The notes under the pieces are model-generated. The model did not search any database. It was given only the letters and a program-made list of their open reading frames with translations, and had not been told where the DNA came from. Positions 8,918 through 18,241 of a DNA stretch of 64,000 nt are shown piece after piece (the first letter of the stretch is position 1; each line of letters starts with the position of its first letter). The translations under genes and the position numbers were made by a program. The stretch is taken from NCBI GenBank assembly GCA_045564915.1, contig JBJLGL010000011.1, positions 124,001 to 188,000 of the forward strand. The letters are read 5' to 3'. Source of the stretch: JAQWRV01 sp045564915. Its GTDB lineage: Bacteria; Pseudomonadota; Alphaproteobacteria; Rhodospirillales; Rhodospirillaceae.

Positions 8918-10114
8918 TTATTTAACGGCATTGGCTCGTTCCAAAGAATCAATCAAGGAGGAGGCCCTTAGAAACGGGTACAGCCGCTTTGGATTTTCGG
9001 CGATTGCCTGCATCTCTTTCAAGGCAGCAAGACGTTTGCCCTTATCTTTTAGCCTGTGCCGTTTGTGATTAACGTCTGATGCTGTCTGAATATCGGCACT
9101 TGCCGCAAAGTGCCGTTGGCGTGAATAAAGATCTAGCAGTGACTCATTCTCACCATGCCAGACCTGCGTCAGCTTATCCGCTAAGTTAAAGGCATCATGA
9201 ACCCCGCTATTCATACCAAAGCCACCTGAGGGGCTGTTTAAGTGCGCTGCGTCCCCAGCTAGGAGCATACGCCCCACCCTAAAGCATTCAACGAGGCGCC
9301 GGTGCACCCTATATACCCGCGCTGTCACCGTCTCAAATGGCCGACCTTCTGGTACTATACGCCCCAATCGCTCTTGCACGAGCTCATCTTTTACGGCGGC
9401 TTTATCATCAAGTTCTTCTGGGGGGGAGTATCCAATTCGCCAAATCTTTTGTGTACGGAACATGCTGAAAGACCAGCCATCGGCCCAAAAATAATTTACG
9501 CCGCACAAGCCGTTTAAATAGTCGTGGAATGGGAAAGGTGTGCCTATGGCAACGGAAGCCATGGGATAGGTTTCACCTTCGAATGCCAGGTTTAGGTGTT
9601 TTCGTACAATACTGCCTGCGCCGTCTGCCCCAATTAGCCATGACCCTCGCAGCTGTTTTTGTTCACCGGCAATATTGGCAGTTACGGTGACTCCTCTCTC
9701 ATCCTGCGCTACGGCGGTTGCTCGTGCATTCAGGAGCAAAGCGCCAGGTTGTATGTCTTCCAACATCTTGGTTGCTTCAATCACTAGGTTGAGTTGTTCA
9801 CACTGTAGGCGGTATGGATGGTTTGTTTCTTCTTTTAGTATGCCTAGGTCAAATACCGCTCGCTCCCCGGTCTCGAACATACAGTACTGCCATGTCGGAG
9901 CCGCACGGCCGAGCGCAACTAGGCGCGAACCCAGCCCTACAGTATCAAGTAGATCTAGCGTCGGCGGATGAAATGTTGACGCACGAGGCTCTGCATGTGG
10001 CAGAGGAGAAGCTTCGAGTATAACCACAGGAATGCCAGCTTTAGTCAGCTGTAGGGCTGTCACTAAGCCAACGGGGCCTCCACCAATAACGATTATCCGT
10101 TCAGTCTGTTGCAT
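8918..10114 (-). CDS. FAD-dependent monooxygenase (PHBH / aromatic hydroxylase family)
   Basis: 398 residues with all three group A flavin monooxygenase fingerprints: the N-terminal dinucleotide fold VIGGGPVGLVTAL (about 9-21), the DG motif LIGADGAGSIVRKHL (mid-protein) and the GD motif LLAGDAAHLNSPSGGFGMN with the following helix. These enzymes use NAD(P)H and O2 to hydroxylate phenols and other electron-rich rings. It lacks the extra C-terminal thioredoxin-like domain of phenol 2-monooxygenase. It heads a minus-strand series of six genes; its start is divergent from the cfa-like gene at 10258, so its promoter should lie in 10115-10257. Confidence 0.87.
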   Translation of the reverse strand: MQQTERIIVIGGGPVGLVTALQLTKAGIPVVILEASPLPHAEPRASTFHPPTLDLLDTVGLGSRLVALGRAAPTWQYCMFETGERAVFDLGILKEETNHPYRLQCEQLNLVIEATKMLEDIQPGALLLNARATAVAQDERGVTVTANIAGEQKQLRGSWLIGADGAGSIVRKHLNLAFEGETYPMASVAIGTPFPFHDYLNGLCGVNYFWADGWSFSMFRTQKIWRIGYSPPEELDDKAAVKDELVQERLGRIVPEGRPFETVTARVYRVHRRLVECFRVGRMLLAGDAAHLNSPSGGFGMNSGVHDAFNLADKLTQVWHGENESLLDLYSRQRHFAASADIQTASDVNHKRHRLKDKGKRLAALKEMQAIAENPKRLYPFLRASSLIDSLERANAVK

Positions 10115-10188
10115 TTATCGTTAATACACAATGTTTCGCTCAAGGTCTAAATTGACTCATCATAAAGTGGTATAGTCCATGGACCTGC

Positions 10189-10217
10189 TTGGGTAGAGGT
10201 GAATTCAATTATATAAT
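10189..10217 (+). promoter_or_regulatory. Putative sigma70 promoter for the cfa-like gene
   Basis: TTGGGT (10189-10194) and TATAAT (10212-10217) are separated by 17 bp, followed by a second TATAAT at 10222-10227. The predicted start of transcription is about 10224, giving a short leader to the GTG start at 10258. The perfect -10 and ideal spacer support it; the -35 matches only at the TTG core. Confidence 0.45.
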
Positions 10218-10257
10218 CGCATATAATCAATCACTGTAGCTATGAAGGAAATGAGTT

Positions 10258-11451
10258 GTGTTGTTTGTCCGTTTTCTTAGACCGTTGATGAAGCATGGCA
10301 CCCTGGTGATTATTGATCATAAGGGGCAAAACCATGAAGTTGGCACCGGTCTGGTTCCTAAGATAACCGTCACCTTTCATGATCCCAGCCTTGGTAATAA
10401 GTTATTTCTGAATCCAGCCCTGCATGCTGGTGAAGGTTATATGAATGGCACCCTGACTATTGAAGATGGTGACCTATATGATCTGCTTGAGTTGATAATG
10501 TCTAATATTGGCTCGAATCATGGCCACTGGGCCGCGCGCATGTTGAGATCTATAGAACGATTTAGCGGGCTGATCAGGACGTACAATCCGATTTCGCGTT
10601 CTGCCAGAAACGTATCCCACCACTACGACTTGTCTTCCACATTATATGAGCACTTTCTCGATGATGACTTGCAGTACTCAATGGCCTACTACACTTCACC
10701 CAATAACTCTTTGGAAACAGCACAGCGCAATAAGGTGGACCACATTGCCAAAAAACTTTGTCTAGAGCCGGGAATGTCTGTCCTTGATGTGGGCTGCGGT
10801 TGGGGCGGTCTTGCCTTGGGATTGCATCAACGTCACAAGGTTAATGTTCTAGGTATCAGCCTATCAGAAGAGCAATTGACCGTAGCTCGTCACCGTGCCG
10901 ACCAGGCCAAGGTTAGTGATGGCGTACAGTTTTTATACAAGGATTATCGTGAAGTCGAAGGTAAATTTGATCGTATTGTTTCTGTCGGCATGTTTGAGCA
11001 TGTGGGGCTGCCGATGTATCGGAAGTTCTTTAAGACTATGCGAGAACGGCTTACCAAAGATGGTGTGGCTGTACTTCATACCATCGGGCGTGCCGACGGT
11101 CCTGGAGCGACTGATTCCTGGACACTAAAATACATTTTTCCAGGTGGTTACGCACCAGCCTTGTCGGAAATCATACCTCACGTGGAACGCGCTGGATTCT
11201 TCATCACGGATGTAGAGGCTTTTCGCCTTCATTACGCGTACACATTAAGGGAATGGCGCCGTCGTTTTATGGATCATAGAGATGAAATGGAAAGAATCTA
11301 TGATGCACGCTTCTGTCGTATGTGGGAGTTTTTCTTAGCCAGTGCAGAAGCAAGTTTTCGTCACGCCTACCATGTTAATTTTCATATTCAAATGAGCCCT
11401 TCTCTCGAGGCGGTGCCACTAACCCGTGACTACATGTACAATACGGCTTAG
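10258..11451 (+). CDS. cfa: Cyclopropane-fatty-acyl-phospholipid synthase family methyltransferase
   Basis: 397 residues, GTG start with AAGGAA at 10245-10250. An N-terminal SCP2-like part (about 10-110) is followed by the CFAS catalytic domain: YDLSSTLYEHFLDDDLQYSMAYY, written here as YDLSSTLYEHF and LQYSMAYY, SAM motif I VLDVGCGWGG, the EHVG motif and YIFPGGYAP. These are the hallmarks of enzymes that methylenate or methylate unsaturated acyl chains of membrane phospholipids using SAM. It acts at the inner face of the membrane. It is monocistronic here, divergent from the FAD monooxygenase, and has its own promoter. Orthology to true Cfa versus a paralogous S-adenosylmethionine fatty-acyl methyltransferase cannot be decided. 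Confidence 0.85.
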   Translation: MLFVRFLRPLMKHGTLVIIDHKGQNHEVGTGLVPKITVTFHDPSLGNKLFLNPALHAGEGYMNGTLTIEDGDLYDLLELIMSNIGSNHGHWAARMLRSIERFSGLIRTYNPISRSARNVSHHYDLSSTLYEHFLDDDLQYSMAYYTSPNNSLETAQRNKVDHIAKKLCLEPGMSVLDVGCGWGGLALGLHQRHKVNVLGISLSEEQLTVARHRADQAKVSDGVQFLYKDYREVEGKFDRIVSVGMFEHVGLPMYRKFFKTMRERLTKDGVAVLHTIGRADGPGATDSWTLKYIFPGGYAPALSEIIPHVERAGFFITDVEAFRLHYAYTLREWRRRFMDHRDEMERIYDARFCRMWEFFLASAEASFRHAYHVNFHIQMSPSLEAVPLTRDYMYNTA

Positions 11452-11780
11452 GCTGGCTCGAAGACCACAAGGGCCCTGGAGCCAAATTCAGGCCCGACCC
11501 ATAATCTGCCCTCTTTGCTGACTGGATACATTAGTGTGTTTTCGTTCCTAATAACTGACACGTTCTAACGGTTTTGGCTAATGCTGCGACGTGAGTGGAG
11601 AGTCTAGATATTATATATAATGAATAGTAGTAAATAATCGGAGTGCATTGGCGTTTAAGATTTTGGATTTAGTTCTTTCTCATCGTCTTTCTTCGGGCCT
11701 ACGCTTGGCTCAGAGGGTTGGCCTGAGGTAGAAATCTATTCTAGGCAGGCTACAGGTCGATTCAGGGGGCGATTACCAAG
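11452..11780. other. 329-bp intergenic region with a -10 box and a marginal 27-codon frame
   Basis: No RNA gene or confident CDS is seen. TGGCTC (11454-11459) and GAGCCA (11479-11484) form a weak stem after the cfa stop, without a U-tract. TATAAT at 11616-11621 is a good -10 without a clear -35. It precedes a TTG-initiated 27-codon frame (11648-11731) with GGAG at 11640-11643, which I regard as unproven. The region probably holds the promoter of the enoyl-CoA hydratase gene. Confidence 0.3.
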
Positions 11781-12563
11781 ATGTCCGACAAAGCGATTTT
11801 TCTAGAGAAAACCGGCTCGCATGCGGTTTTGAAACTCAATAGACCGGATAAACGAAATGCGCTCAATCTAGATATGTGGCGCCGCATGGCGGATTTGCTT
11901 GCTGAAGCGGAGACGGACCCCGAAGTACGTATGCTGGTCATCACTGGCGCTGGAAATGCTTTCACAGCAGGAGCGGATATTTCTGAAATGGAAGCTGTGT
12001 TCGAGGATAAGGCAATAGCCAAGACAATAGCTAAGGTAACGTATGACTCACAAAAGGCACTATACCGTTTCCCAAAGCCAACTATTGCGATGTTGCGCGG
12101 TGCTTGTATAGGTGGCGGCTGCGGCATTGCATTGTGCTGTGATTTTAGATTTGCAGATACGACAGCTAAGCTCGGTATTACCCCCGGAAAACTAGGCCTA
12201 GTGTACAGCTTAGCGGATACCAAGCGCCTCTTTGATGCCGTGGGGCCATCTTCGGCAAAAGACATTCTCTACACTGGCCGTATTCTCACTGCTGAAGAGG
12301 CCTTGAAGATTAGTCTGATAGACCGTCTATGTGAGCCACAGGACCTGGATACTGAAGTGCAATTTTTTGCTGACCAGATTTCTGCAGCATCCCAGTTCTC
12401 AGCTCGTGCAACTAAAGCTATAATTCAGAAGATTCTAGACGGTAGCAGGGATGACACCGCTGAGACCCGTCAACTATTTATAGATGCATTCTCAGGCGAC
12501 GATTTTCATGAAGGCTTTGCGGCATTTGTAGAAAAGCGCAAACCAGAGTACGGCCCAGGTTAG
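11781..12563 (+). CDS. Enoyl-CoA hydratase/isomerase (crotonase) family protein
   Basis: 260 residues, the usual crotonase length. AFTAGADI (about 55-62) and RGACIGGGCGIAL (about 107-119) provide the acyl-CoA thioester oxyanion hole. In place of the PE motif that supplies one catalytic glutamate of classical enoyl-CoA hydratases, it has ITPGKLGLVYSLADTKRL, so the chemistry may be isomerase, hydrolase or decarboxylase rather than hydration. It is monocistronic and convergent with the DctP gene. It may serve the CoA-dependent pathway encoded at 27-34 kb, but they are not physically linked. Confidence 0.82.
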   Translation: MSDKAIFLEKTGSHAVLKLNRPDKRNALNLDMWRRMADLLAEAETDPEVRMLVITGAGNAFTAGADISEMEAVFEDKAIAKTIAKVTYDSQKALYRFPKPTIAMLRGACIGGGCGIALCCDFRFADTTAKLGITPGKLGLVYSLADTKRLFDAVGPSSAKDILYTGRILTAEEALKISLIDRLCEPQDLDTEVQFFADQISAASQFSARATKAIIQKILDGSRDDTAETRQLFIDAFSGDDFHEGFAAFVEKRKPEYGPG

Positions 12564-12654
12564 CCTATTTGTATAACAACTCCATTCATCACAGACTAAG
12601 GTTTCCATGCTACTGAAATGTAATTACCTTCATTAGGTTCTGTTTCAGACAGAT

Positions 12655-13653
12655 TTATTGAGTCGCGAAAGCCTTCTTCCCATTCTGAACAAGATCCCAA
12701 ATATCCTGCGCCCGACCGCCGATTGAGTCTATCATTCTCTTGGCTACAGGTGCGGTTGCTGTTTTCCACAATGCAAGTTGCCCCTGTGTCAATTCATGCG
12801 TTTGAAAACCCCATCCGCTGGACTGATCTAGGAACTCTTTCCATTCAGCACGTGTCCACTGCCGACCGACATTAATATCGATATAGGAGTTACGGAGAAT
12901 GTCCTGCTGGTGTTGGGGCAGCCGGTCAAGCCAGCGTTTCTGCATAACAATGATTGAAGTCGCAAACGAGTGATTTGTCATTGTGAGATGAGGCGCTTCC
13001 TTAGCAATGCCAGTAGGAGCATACATGATGATAGAACTTTCTCCAGAGTCAACGAGACTGGTTTGCAGACCAGTCACAATATCCGTAAATCCAAGTGGAA
13101 TGGCATCTGCGCCAATTGCATCGGCAAACAGACGTGCAGACTCGCTGGATGCAATTCTAAAACGCCGCCCTTCACTATCTTCGGGCACGATGATTGGCGA
13201 TTTCCCATAAATCTGATTAAAGCCGATCTCGTCCCATCTCAGGAATTCAATATCGCGTTCAGCTAGCATCTCCGCATAAGCATCAAACAGGTATTCATCC
13301 ATTATGAAATCAGCCTCGGCATAGCTATCGAAAAGGAATGGTGTATAGAGCATTGCCATTTCAGGTAACACAGCTGTAGTTGCTAAGCCTGACCAATTAG
13401 CTACATTTACTCGTCCACGGCGAATGCCGCTGACCAAATTTTCTTCCGGCCCAAGCTCTCCGTATATGAGCATCCTCATGGATATTGACCCATTGGAGGC
13501 AGCTTCCGCGTTGCGCTGAAAGGTCAACCACTTCTTATCTCCCACTGTATCCTTGATGCCGGTGCCACCAACAATAACTTCCACTGAGGAACTTGGGCTT
13601 CCAGCTATAAACAAAACGAATACGGAAAAAAGGGCTATGTAGCGAAACATCAT
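12655..13653 (-). CDS. TRAP transporter substrate-binding protein (DctP family), orphan copy 1
   Basis: 332 residues with a Sec signal (about 1-24, hydrophobic YIALFSVFVLFIAG). Family markers: TPFLFDSYAEADFIMD, the binding-site arginine region RRFRIASS, GLQTSLVDSGESS and the C-terminal IGGRAQDIWDLVQ. DctP proteins capture organic acids or related solutes in the periplasm for a DctQM membrane pair. No DctQM lies beside it; the only pair in the window is at 37.2-39.1 kb. It is 83 bp downstream of the RND permease on the same strand and could be read through from it. Ligand unknown. Confidence 0.85.
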   Translation of the reverse strand: MMFRYIALFSVFVLFIAGSPSSSVEVIVGGTGIKDTVGDKKWLTFQRNAEAASNGSISMRMLIYGELGPEENLVSGIRRGRVNVANWSGLATTAVLPEMAMLYTPFLFDSYAEADFIMDEYLFDAYAEMLAERDIEFLRWDEIGFNQIYGKSPIIVPEDSEGRRFRIASSESARLFADAIGADAIPLGFTDIVTGLQTSLVDSGESSIIMYAPTGIAKEAPHLTMTNHSFATSIIVMQKRWLDRLPQHQQDILRNSYIDINVGRQWTRAEWKEFLDQSSGWGFQTHELTQGQLALWKTATAPVAKRMIDSIGGRAQDIWDLVQNGKKAFATQ

Positions 13654-13736
13654 GAAAGCGCACCTGCAAATAATTCAAGGGGCTATACTTAAACTTCTTC
13701 TCGGTTAATGTAAGCTCAGTTATTCTTTTTCTAGGA

Positions 13737-16700
13737 TCACTCAGCTCGCTGCGACTGTACCCGGGTCATGCCAAGGCTTGCCTTTAATCCTTCTGCTTGA
13801 ATCGTGGCTAAGGCGGGGACTAGTAGCATTTGAATAGCTGTTCCGAACAGAACGCCAAATCCAATGCTGGCGGCTACTGGTACAAGGAATTGTGCCTGAA
13901 CACTTCGTTCTAAGATTAATGGAAGCACACCCAGAAATGTTGTAATCGCCGTGAGCATTATGGGCCGGAAGCGCGATTTTGCGCCGTCTATAATAGCTGA
14001 TTTAGGCGATTTATTATTATTGATTTCCTCGTTAATGAAACTGATCATTACCAAGGCACCGTTGACTATGACACCTGACAAACCCACGATGCCAAAAATT
14101 CCCGGTAGCGACAGATTGATACCCAGAATAAGGTGTCCAATGATAGCGCCAATTGCTCCAAATGGAATGGCGGCCATTATAATTACTGGCTGAATGTATG
14201 AGCTAAACGCTATTGCCAAAAGGACGTAAATAGCAAGAAGAGCAAAGAAAAAATTCCGCCATAGCATTGGGAGTGCGCGCCGTTGTTCGCGTTGTTCGCC
14301 AGCAAAATCATAACTTAGGCCCGGAATGTTTTGCGCAAGCTGAGGTAAAACGATGTTTTCCAGCTCTGCGGTAACTTCTTGGCCAGTAACGGATACATTG
14401 TCGACGTTTGCTGTAATGGCAACTACGCGGCGACCATTGCGCCGCTTTATTGTCGATGGGCCCAAGCTTTCGCTTAGCTCAGCAACTGCGCCTAAGGGAA
14501 CATATTCATGGCCGGGGATCTTGATCCGATAGTTTAGCAAATCGGCAATCGAGTCTCTTTCAGTCTGCGGTAAACGTACATACACCCTTACTTCTTCACG
14601 ACCGCGCTGGACTCTCAATGCCTCTGACCCAAAAAAGGCTGCCCTGATTTGCTGCGCTAAGTCATCTAGGGTCAAGCCGTAAGTTCTGGCTTGCGCCCTT
14701 AAGTGCAGTCCAATTTCTTTCTTACCGTCGTCGAGGTCGTTCCTGACATCAAATACTCCGGCAATTTTTTTTAGTTCTCCTTCTACTATGTTAACGGCCC
14801 GGCTAAGATTTTCTGCAGTATCAGCTGAAAGCTCAACTTTTACGGGTTCGCCAAGGCTAAAAAGTTGTGATGAGAACGAGAGCCCACTGATCCCGGGCGG
14901 TGTCCCGACAGCATCGCGCCAATTGTCCTGAAAGTATTGAGCAGAGAATGGCCGCATCTCTGGTTCCAGCAGTTCTAGCACTACAGATGCTTTATTTGCA
15001 TCTGGAAGAATGCTTGCCCCCACAAAAGGCGGTGCTGCGAAGTCTTGGCTCCCGACAAGTACGTAACCTGCTGTTACTAGCGGCTCACTCTCTTTAGACA
15101 TTTTGCTTTGCAGTTTAGCTGCGACCTCACGACCAATCTTTTCGATACGCTTTGCCACCAACTCCGTCTGTGCAAGGGGGGTGCCCTGCTTCAATTCTAT
15201 AGTCGCAGTGACATAACGTCCTTCCACGACGGGAAAGAACTGCACCTTGACGTAGCCGCCACTTACAAAACCAAATGAAATTAATATAAGCGCCACAGCG
15301 CCTGAGACGATTACCCAAGGATGGCGCGTGACGAAGCGAAGCGAGCGATCCAGCGGTCCCTCCACAAAGCGGTGTAAGTTATTTGATACTATCGCCTGAA
15401 TTTTATGGATTCGATCCACTATGGCGCCAGAATTTTTCGTGTTCGCGAAATCGTAGCGCGAGAGATGATAAGGCAGAACTAACATTGCTTCGAGAAGCGA
15501 CAATAATAAGAGAATTATCACAACTGTTGGCATCTGAGCGAGAAACTTCCCAGCAGTGCCCGGAACTGCAAGCAATGGGGTGAACGCTGCTATTGTGGTC
15601 GCCACGGCAAATAAAACTGGAACAGATACTCTCTGTGCCCCCCGAATAGCACCCTCGAGAGGATCCGAGCCGGCCTCATTTGCCGAGTATATGTTTTCCC
15701 CGATTACGATCGCATCGTCAACGACTATGCCGAGAGCAAGAATGAAACCAAACAGCGCGATCTGATTAATCGTGCCATCGATAACATGAATCACGCCGAT
15801 TGCAGCAACAAACGCTGCAAAAATTCCTAGTGAAGTCCAGAATGCGAGCCTCAAATCGAGAAACAAAGTTAAGGCCAGAATTACGAGAATTAGCCCAATA
15901 AGGCCGTTTTTTAATAATAGGTTGAGTCGACTCTCTAGCTCTTCAGCATCATTGCGCCAAATAATAACTGTGGCCCCGGGAGGGAGAGATGGTCGTAGTT
16001 TGTCAGTCAAATATCGGTTTACTGTCTCTACTACACTGAGAAGTTGCTCCTCACCTGTGCGATATATTTTTACAAAAGCTGCCGGCTTATTGTCGAAAAG
16101 GCTAATCAAGTCTTGATTACGAAAGCCATCATCAATAGCTGCAAAATCTCCTAGTTTGACTTGGGCGCCATTGTCTCCTGTTAGCACTACAATCTCGGAA
16201 AAGTCCTTGTAGTCGTAGTTGCGTCCTAGAGTGCGCAGCACAATATCTTCATTCTGCGACTCAATTTCACCCCCCGGGAGATCTAAGCTTTCCTTTCTGA
16301 TGATCTGAGCTATTTCAGGCAGCGAATAATTATAGGCATGTAGAGTGGAGTTTTGGACCTCAATGGAAATCTCATAGTCTCTTACCGCACTAACCTCTAT
16401 TAAAGAAATCTCATCGGACCGAGTGAGGTCATTCTTTATTTTGTTAGCGATTTCCTTCAGCGCACGTTCACTAAGGTTGCCCACCACAGCAAGCTCAATA
16501 ACACGCTGTCTGTTGGAGACCTCAACGACTTCTGGCTTCTCGGCTCCCGTTGGAAAGGTAGTGATCCGGTCAATCTCAGCTTTGATTTCATCTAGTTTTT
16601 GCGCGATATTTTCGCCTCGTGCGAGCTCAATATTAACGGTGCCAATATTTTCAATAGCAGTGGCCGTGACGTCTTGCAGGCCATCTATGCCTTCGATTTG

Positions 16701-16910
16701 TTCTTCGATTCGTTGAAGAATGGACTCTTCTATTTCTGCGGGTGATGCACCGAGATATTCGACTTTTACCTTGATCGTATCTAGGCTCAGTTCCGGGTAG
16801 ACCTCAATAGGTATGTTAAACGCGTTGAGGAGGCCAAAAGAAAACATACAAACCATCAAAAGATTTGCTGCTACGCCGTTTCGGGCCATCCATTCGATGG
16901 GCCCTCTCAA
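13737..16910 (-). CDS. RND efflux transporter permease (AcrB/HAE1-like)
   Basis: 1057 residues, the normal RND length. It has an N-terminal membrane segment (NLLMVCMFSFGLL), two large periplasmic loops (about 35-330 and 555-860), and two bundles of membrane helices. GIVVDDAIVIGENIY carries the paired aspartates of the proton relay in TM4, and GIVGLSGVIVNGALVMI the corresponding TM10 region. It forms a proton-driven trimeric pump with the adaptor gene just upstream, with ATG and TGA overlapping by 4 bp (16907-16910). No TolC-type outer-membrane channel is encoded in the window. Substrates could be drugs, lipids or aromatic compounds. Confidence 0.93.
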   Translation of the reverse strand: MRGPIEWMARNGVAANLLMVCMFSFGLLNAFNIPIEVYPELSLDTIKVKVEYLGASPAEIEESILQRIEEQIEGIDGLQDVTATAIENIGTVNIELARGENIAQKLDEIKAEIDRITTFPTGAEKPEVVEVSNRQRVIELAVVGNLSERALKEIANKIKNDLTRSDEISLIEVSAVRDYEISIEVQNSTLHAYNYSLPEIAQIIRKESLDLPGGEIESQNEDIVLRTLGRNYDYKDFSEIVVLTGDNGAQVKLGDFAAIDDGFRNQDLISLFDNKPAAFVKIYRTGEEQLLSVVETVNRYLTDKLRPSLPPGATVIIWRNDAEELESRLNLLLKNGLIGLILVILALTLFLDLRLAFWTSLGIFAAFVAAIGVIHVIDGTINQIALFGFILALGIVVDDAIVIGENIYSANEAGSDPLEGAIRGAQRVSVPVLFAVATTIAAFTPLLAVPGTAGKFLAQMPTVVIILLLLSLLEAMLVLPYHLSRYDFANTKNSGAIVDRIHKIQAIVSNNLHRFVEGPLDRSLRFVTRHPWVIVSGAVALILISFGFVSGGYVKVQFFPVVEGRYVTATIELKQGTPLAQTELVAKRIEKIGREVAAKLQSKMSKESEPLVTAGYVLVGSQDFAAPPFVGASILPDANKASVVLELLEPEMRPFSAQYFQDNWRDAVGTPPGISGLSFSSQLFSLGEPVKVELSADTAENLSRAVNIVEGELKKIAGVFDVRNDLDDGKKEIGLHLRAQARTYGLTLDDLAQQIRAAFFGSEALRVQRGREEVRVYVRLPQTERDSIADLLNYRIKIPGHEYVPLGAVAELSESLGPSTIKRRNGRRVVAITANVDNVSVTGQEVTAELENIVLPQLAQNIPGLSYDFAGEQREQRRALPMLWRNFFFALLAIYVLLAIAFSSYIQPVIIMAAIPFGAIGAIIGHLILGINLSLPGIFGIVGLSGVIVNGALVMISFINEEINNNKSPKSAIIDGAKSRFRPIMLTAITTFLGVLPLILERSVQAQFLVPVAASIGFGVLFGTAIQMLLVPALATIQAEGLKASLGMTRVQSQRAE

Positions 16911-18169
16911 AGTTTTTCCCCATCTTGATCTACAATGCGTACTTCTAGTCCATCTGTGGCGAAATCAAGACTGCTTACCACAATCTTCGCACCTGCCTCT
17001 AGGCCTGATGAGCGAATGGCGACCATTGACTCCTGGTCTTGAATAACTTCGACGCTTATCACTTTCAAAGTCTTGTCATTCTTTACCAGCCACACGCTAT
17101 TACCGTTTTTTAGGCCTGACCGTGGAATCAGCGCGTAAGATAAGCTAACGCCATCAATCTCAATATCTGCATAGGTTCCGATCAACATTGGCGGCGGGTC
17201 GCCGATTATACCTTGAGTGTCTGGGTCGATTAGATAGCCTGGCCTTGTTGGCTCGGCAACACGGACAATAACGTCAATGGTCCGCGTGTCCGGGTCAATG
17301 CCTGCTTCAACCCGATCTACGTATCCATCCCATCGATACAAACGACCACGAAAGGGCAGGGTAGCCGTTGCTCTGACAGTTTGACGTCGTTCTGTATCCC
17401 AAAGACCCGGAATTAGTGCAGCTTCTCGATCTGAGAATGGGACAATGATCTCAAAAATATCGGTGGCATAAACACGGGCAATTTCGACACCGGGGCGGAC
17501 GACCGAGCCTTCGTCAACAAGATCAGTTAGAACTCTTCCATCAAAAGGTGCAATAATGGCGGTGCGTTCCAGGTCAATTAGACGCGCTGAAATCAGGGCG
17601 TCCAAACCAGCAATCTGTGCCTTTGTCCGATCCCTTTGGTTTAATGTCTCATCGCGCTGACGTTCACTCTTTGCGCCGCTCGCGGTTAATTTCTGGTCTC
17701 GTTGAAGTTGCTTCTCAGCAAATTCTAGGTCAGCTTGTAGCGCCTGCCGATCCGCTTGTGCTTGATTTAATGCAGAACGAAATGGGCGTGGATCAATGTG
17801 GGCTAGGGTTTCTCCTTTCTTGAAACTCCCACCTGTCACTAACGCAGGGCTTGTTGCAATAATTTCTCCTGATACTTGAGCACTCAGGATAACGTCAGCC
17901 CTCGGTCGCACCGGGCCATTGCCCTTTACTGAGATTGGCCCTTGAATAAGTTGGACGGTTTGCACCCGAACCAATTGTGCTGTGACTTGTTGTTGGAGCT
18001 GCACTGGGGAAGGGGCAAGAACCTGTAATATTATGAAGCCCAGCACGCCAGCGGCAACCAGACAAATTGAGAAAAACCCCCAGCGCACTTCTGGCCTATC
18101 TGAGTCCAGAAATTTGTCGACTAAAGCGGGGTCAGTGTCCCTAGGTTGCGACTTATCTCTTTCGTCCAT
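16907..18169 (-). CDS. RND efflux periplasmic adaptor subunit (HlyD/MFP family)
   Basis: 420 residues. One N-terminal membrane anchor (FFSICLVAAGVLGFIILQVL, about 33-52) is followed by a split biotinyl-lipoyl domain (ILSAQVSGEIIATSP and IIAPFDGRVLTDLVDEGSVV), an alpha-helical hairpin between them (ALNQAQADRQALQADL onward), and beta-barrel and membrane-proximal domains. It links the inner-membrane RND pump to an outer-membrane channel. The start is backed by GGAAG about 13 nt upstream; the stop overlaps the permease start, indicating translational coupling. Confidence 0.9.
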   Translation of the reverse strand: MDERDKSQPRDTDPALVDKFLDSDRPEVRWGFFSICLVAAGVLGFIILQVLAPSPVQLQQQVTAQLVRVQTVQLIQGPISVKGNGPVRPRADVILSAQVSGEIIATSPALVTGGSFKKGETLAHIDPRPFRSALNQAQADRQALQADLEFAEKQLQRDQKLTASGAKSERQRDETLNQRDRTKAQIAGLDALISARLIDLERTAIIAPFDGRVLTDLVDEGSVVRPGVEIARVYATDIFEIIVPFSDREAALIPGLWDTERRQTVRATATLPFRGRLYRWDGYVDRVEAGIDPDTRTIDVIVRVAEPTRPGYLIDPDTQGIIGDPPPMLIGTYADIEIDGVSLSYALIPRSGLKNGNSVWLVKNDKTLKVISVEVIQDQESMVAIRSSGLEAGAKIVVSSLDFATDGLEVRIVDQDGEKL

Positions 18170-18241
18170 TCTTTTTTCTTCCGCCTGCTAGGCTAAATCT
18201 AGGTTGTGTTGTGCTATCAACCACGACCAAATGACAATATC

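Noticed and set aside
9420..9426. Seven-G run inside the FAD monooxygenase as a frameshift site
   Set aside because: The reading frame and all three flavin motifs stay intact across it.
15922..16716. Antisense frames across the RND permease gene (for example 15922-16116 and 16423-16716)
   Set aside because: These are complementary-strand shadows of a strongly supported 1057-residue gene, with low-complexity Ser/Arg-rich products.
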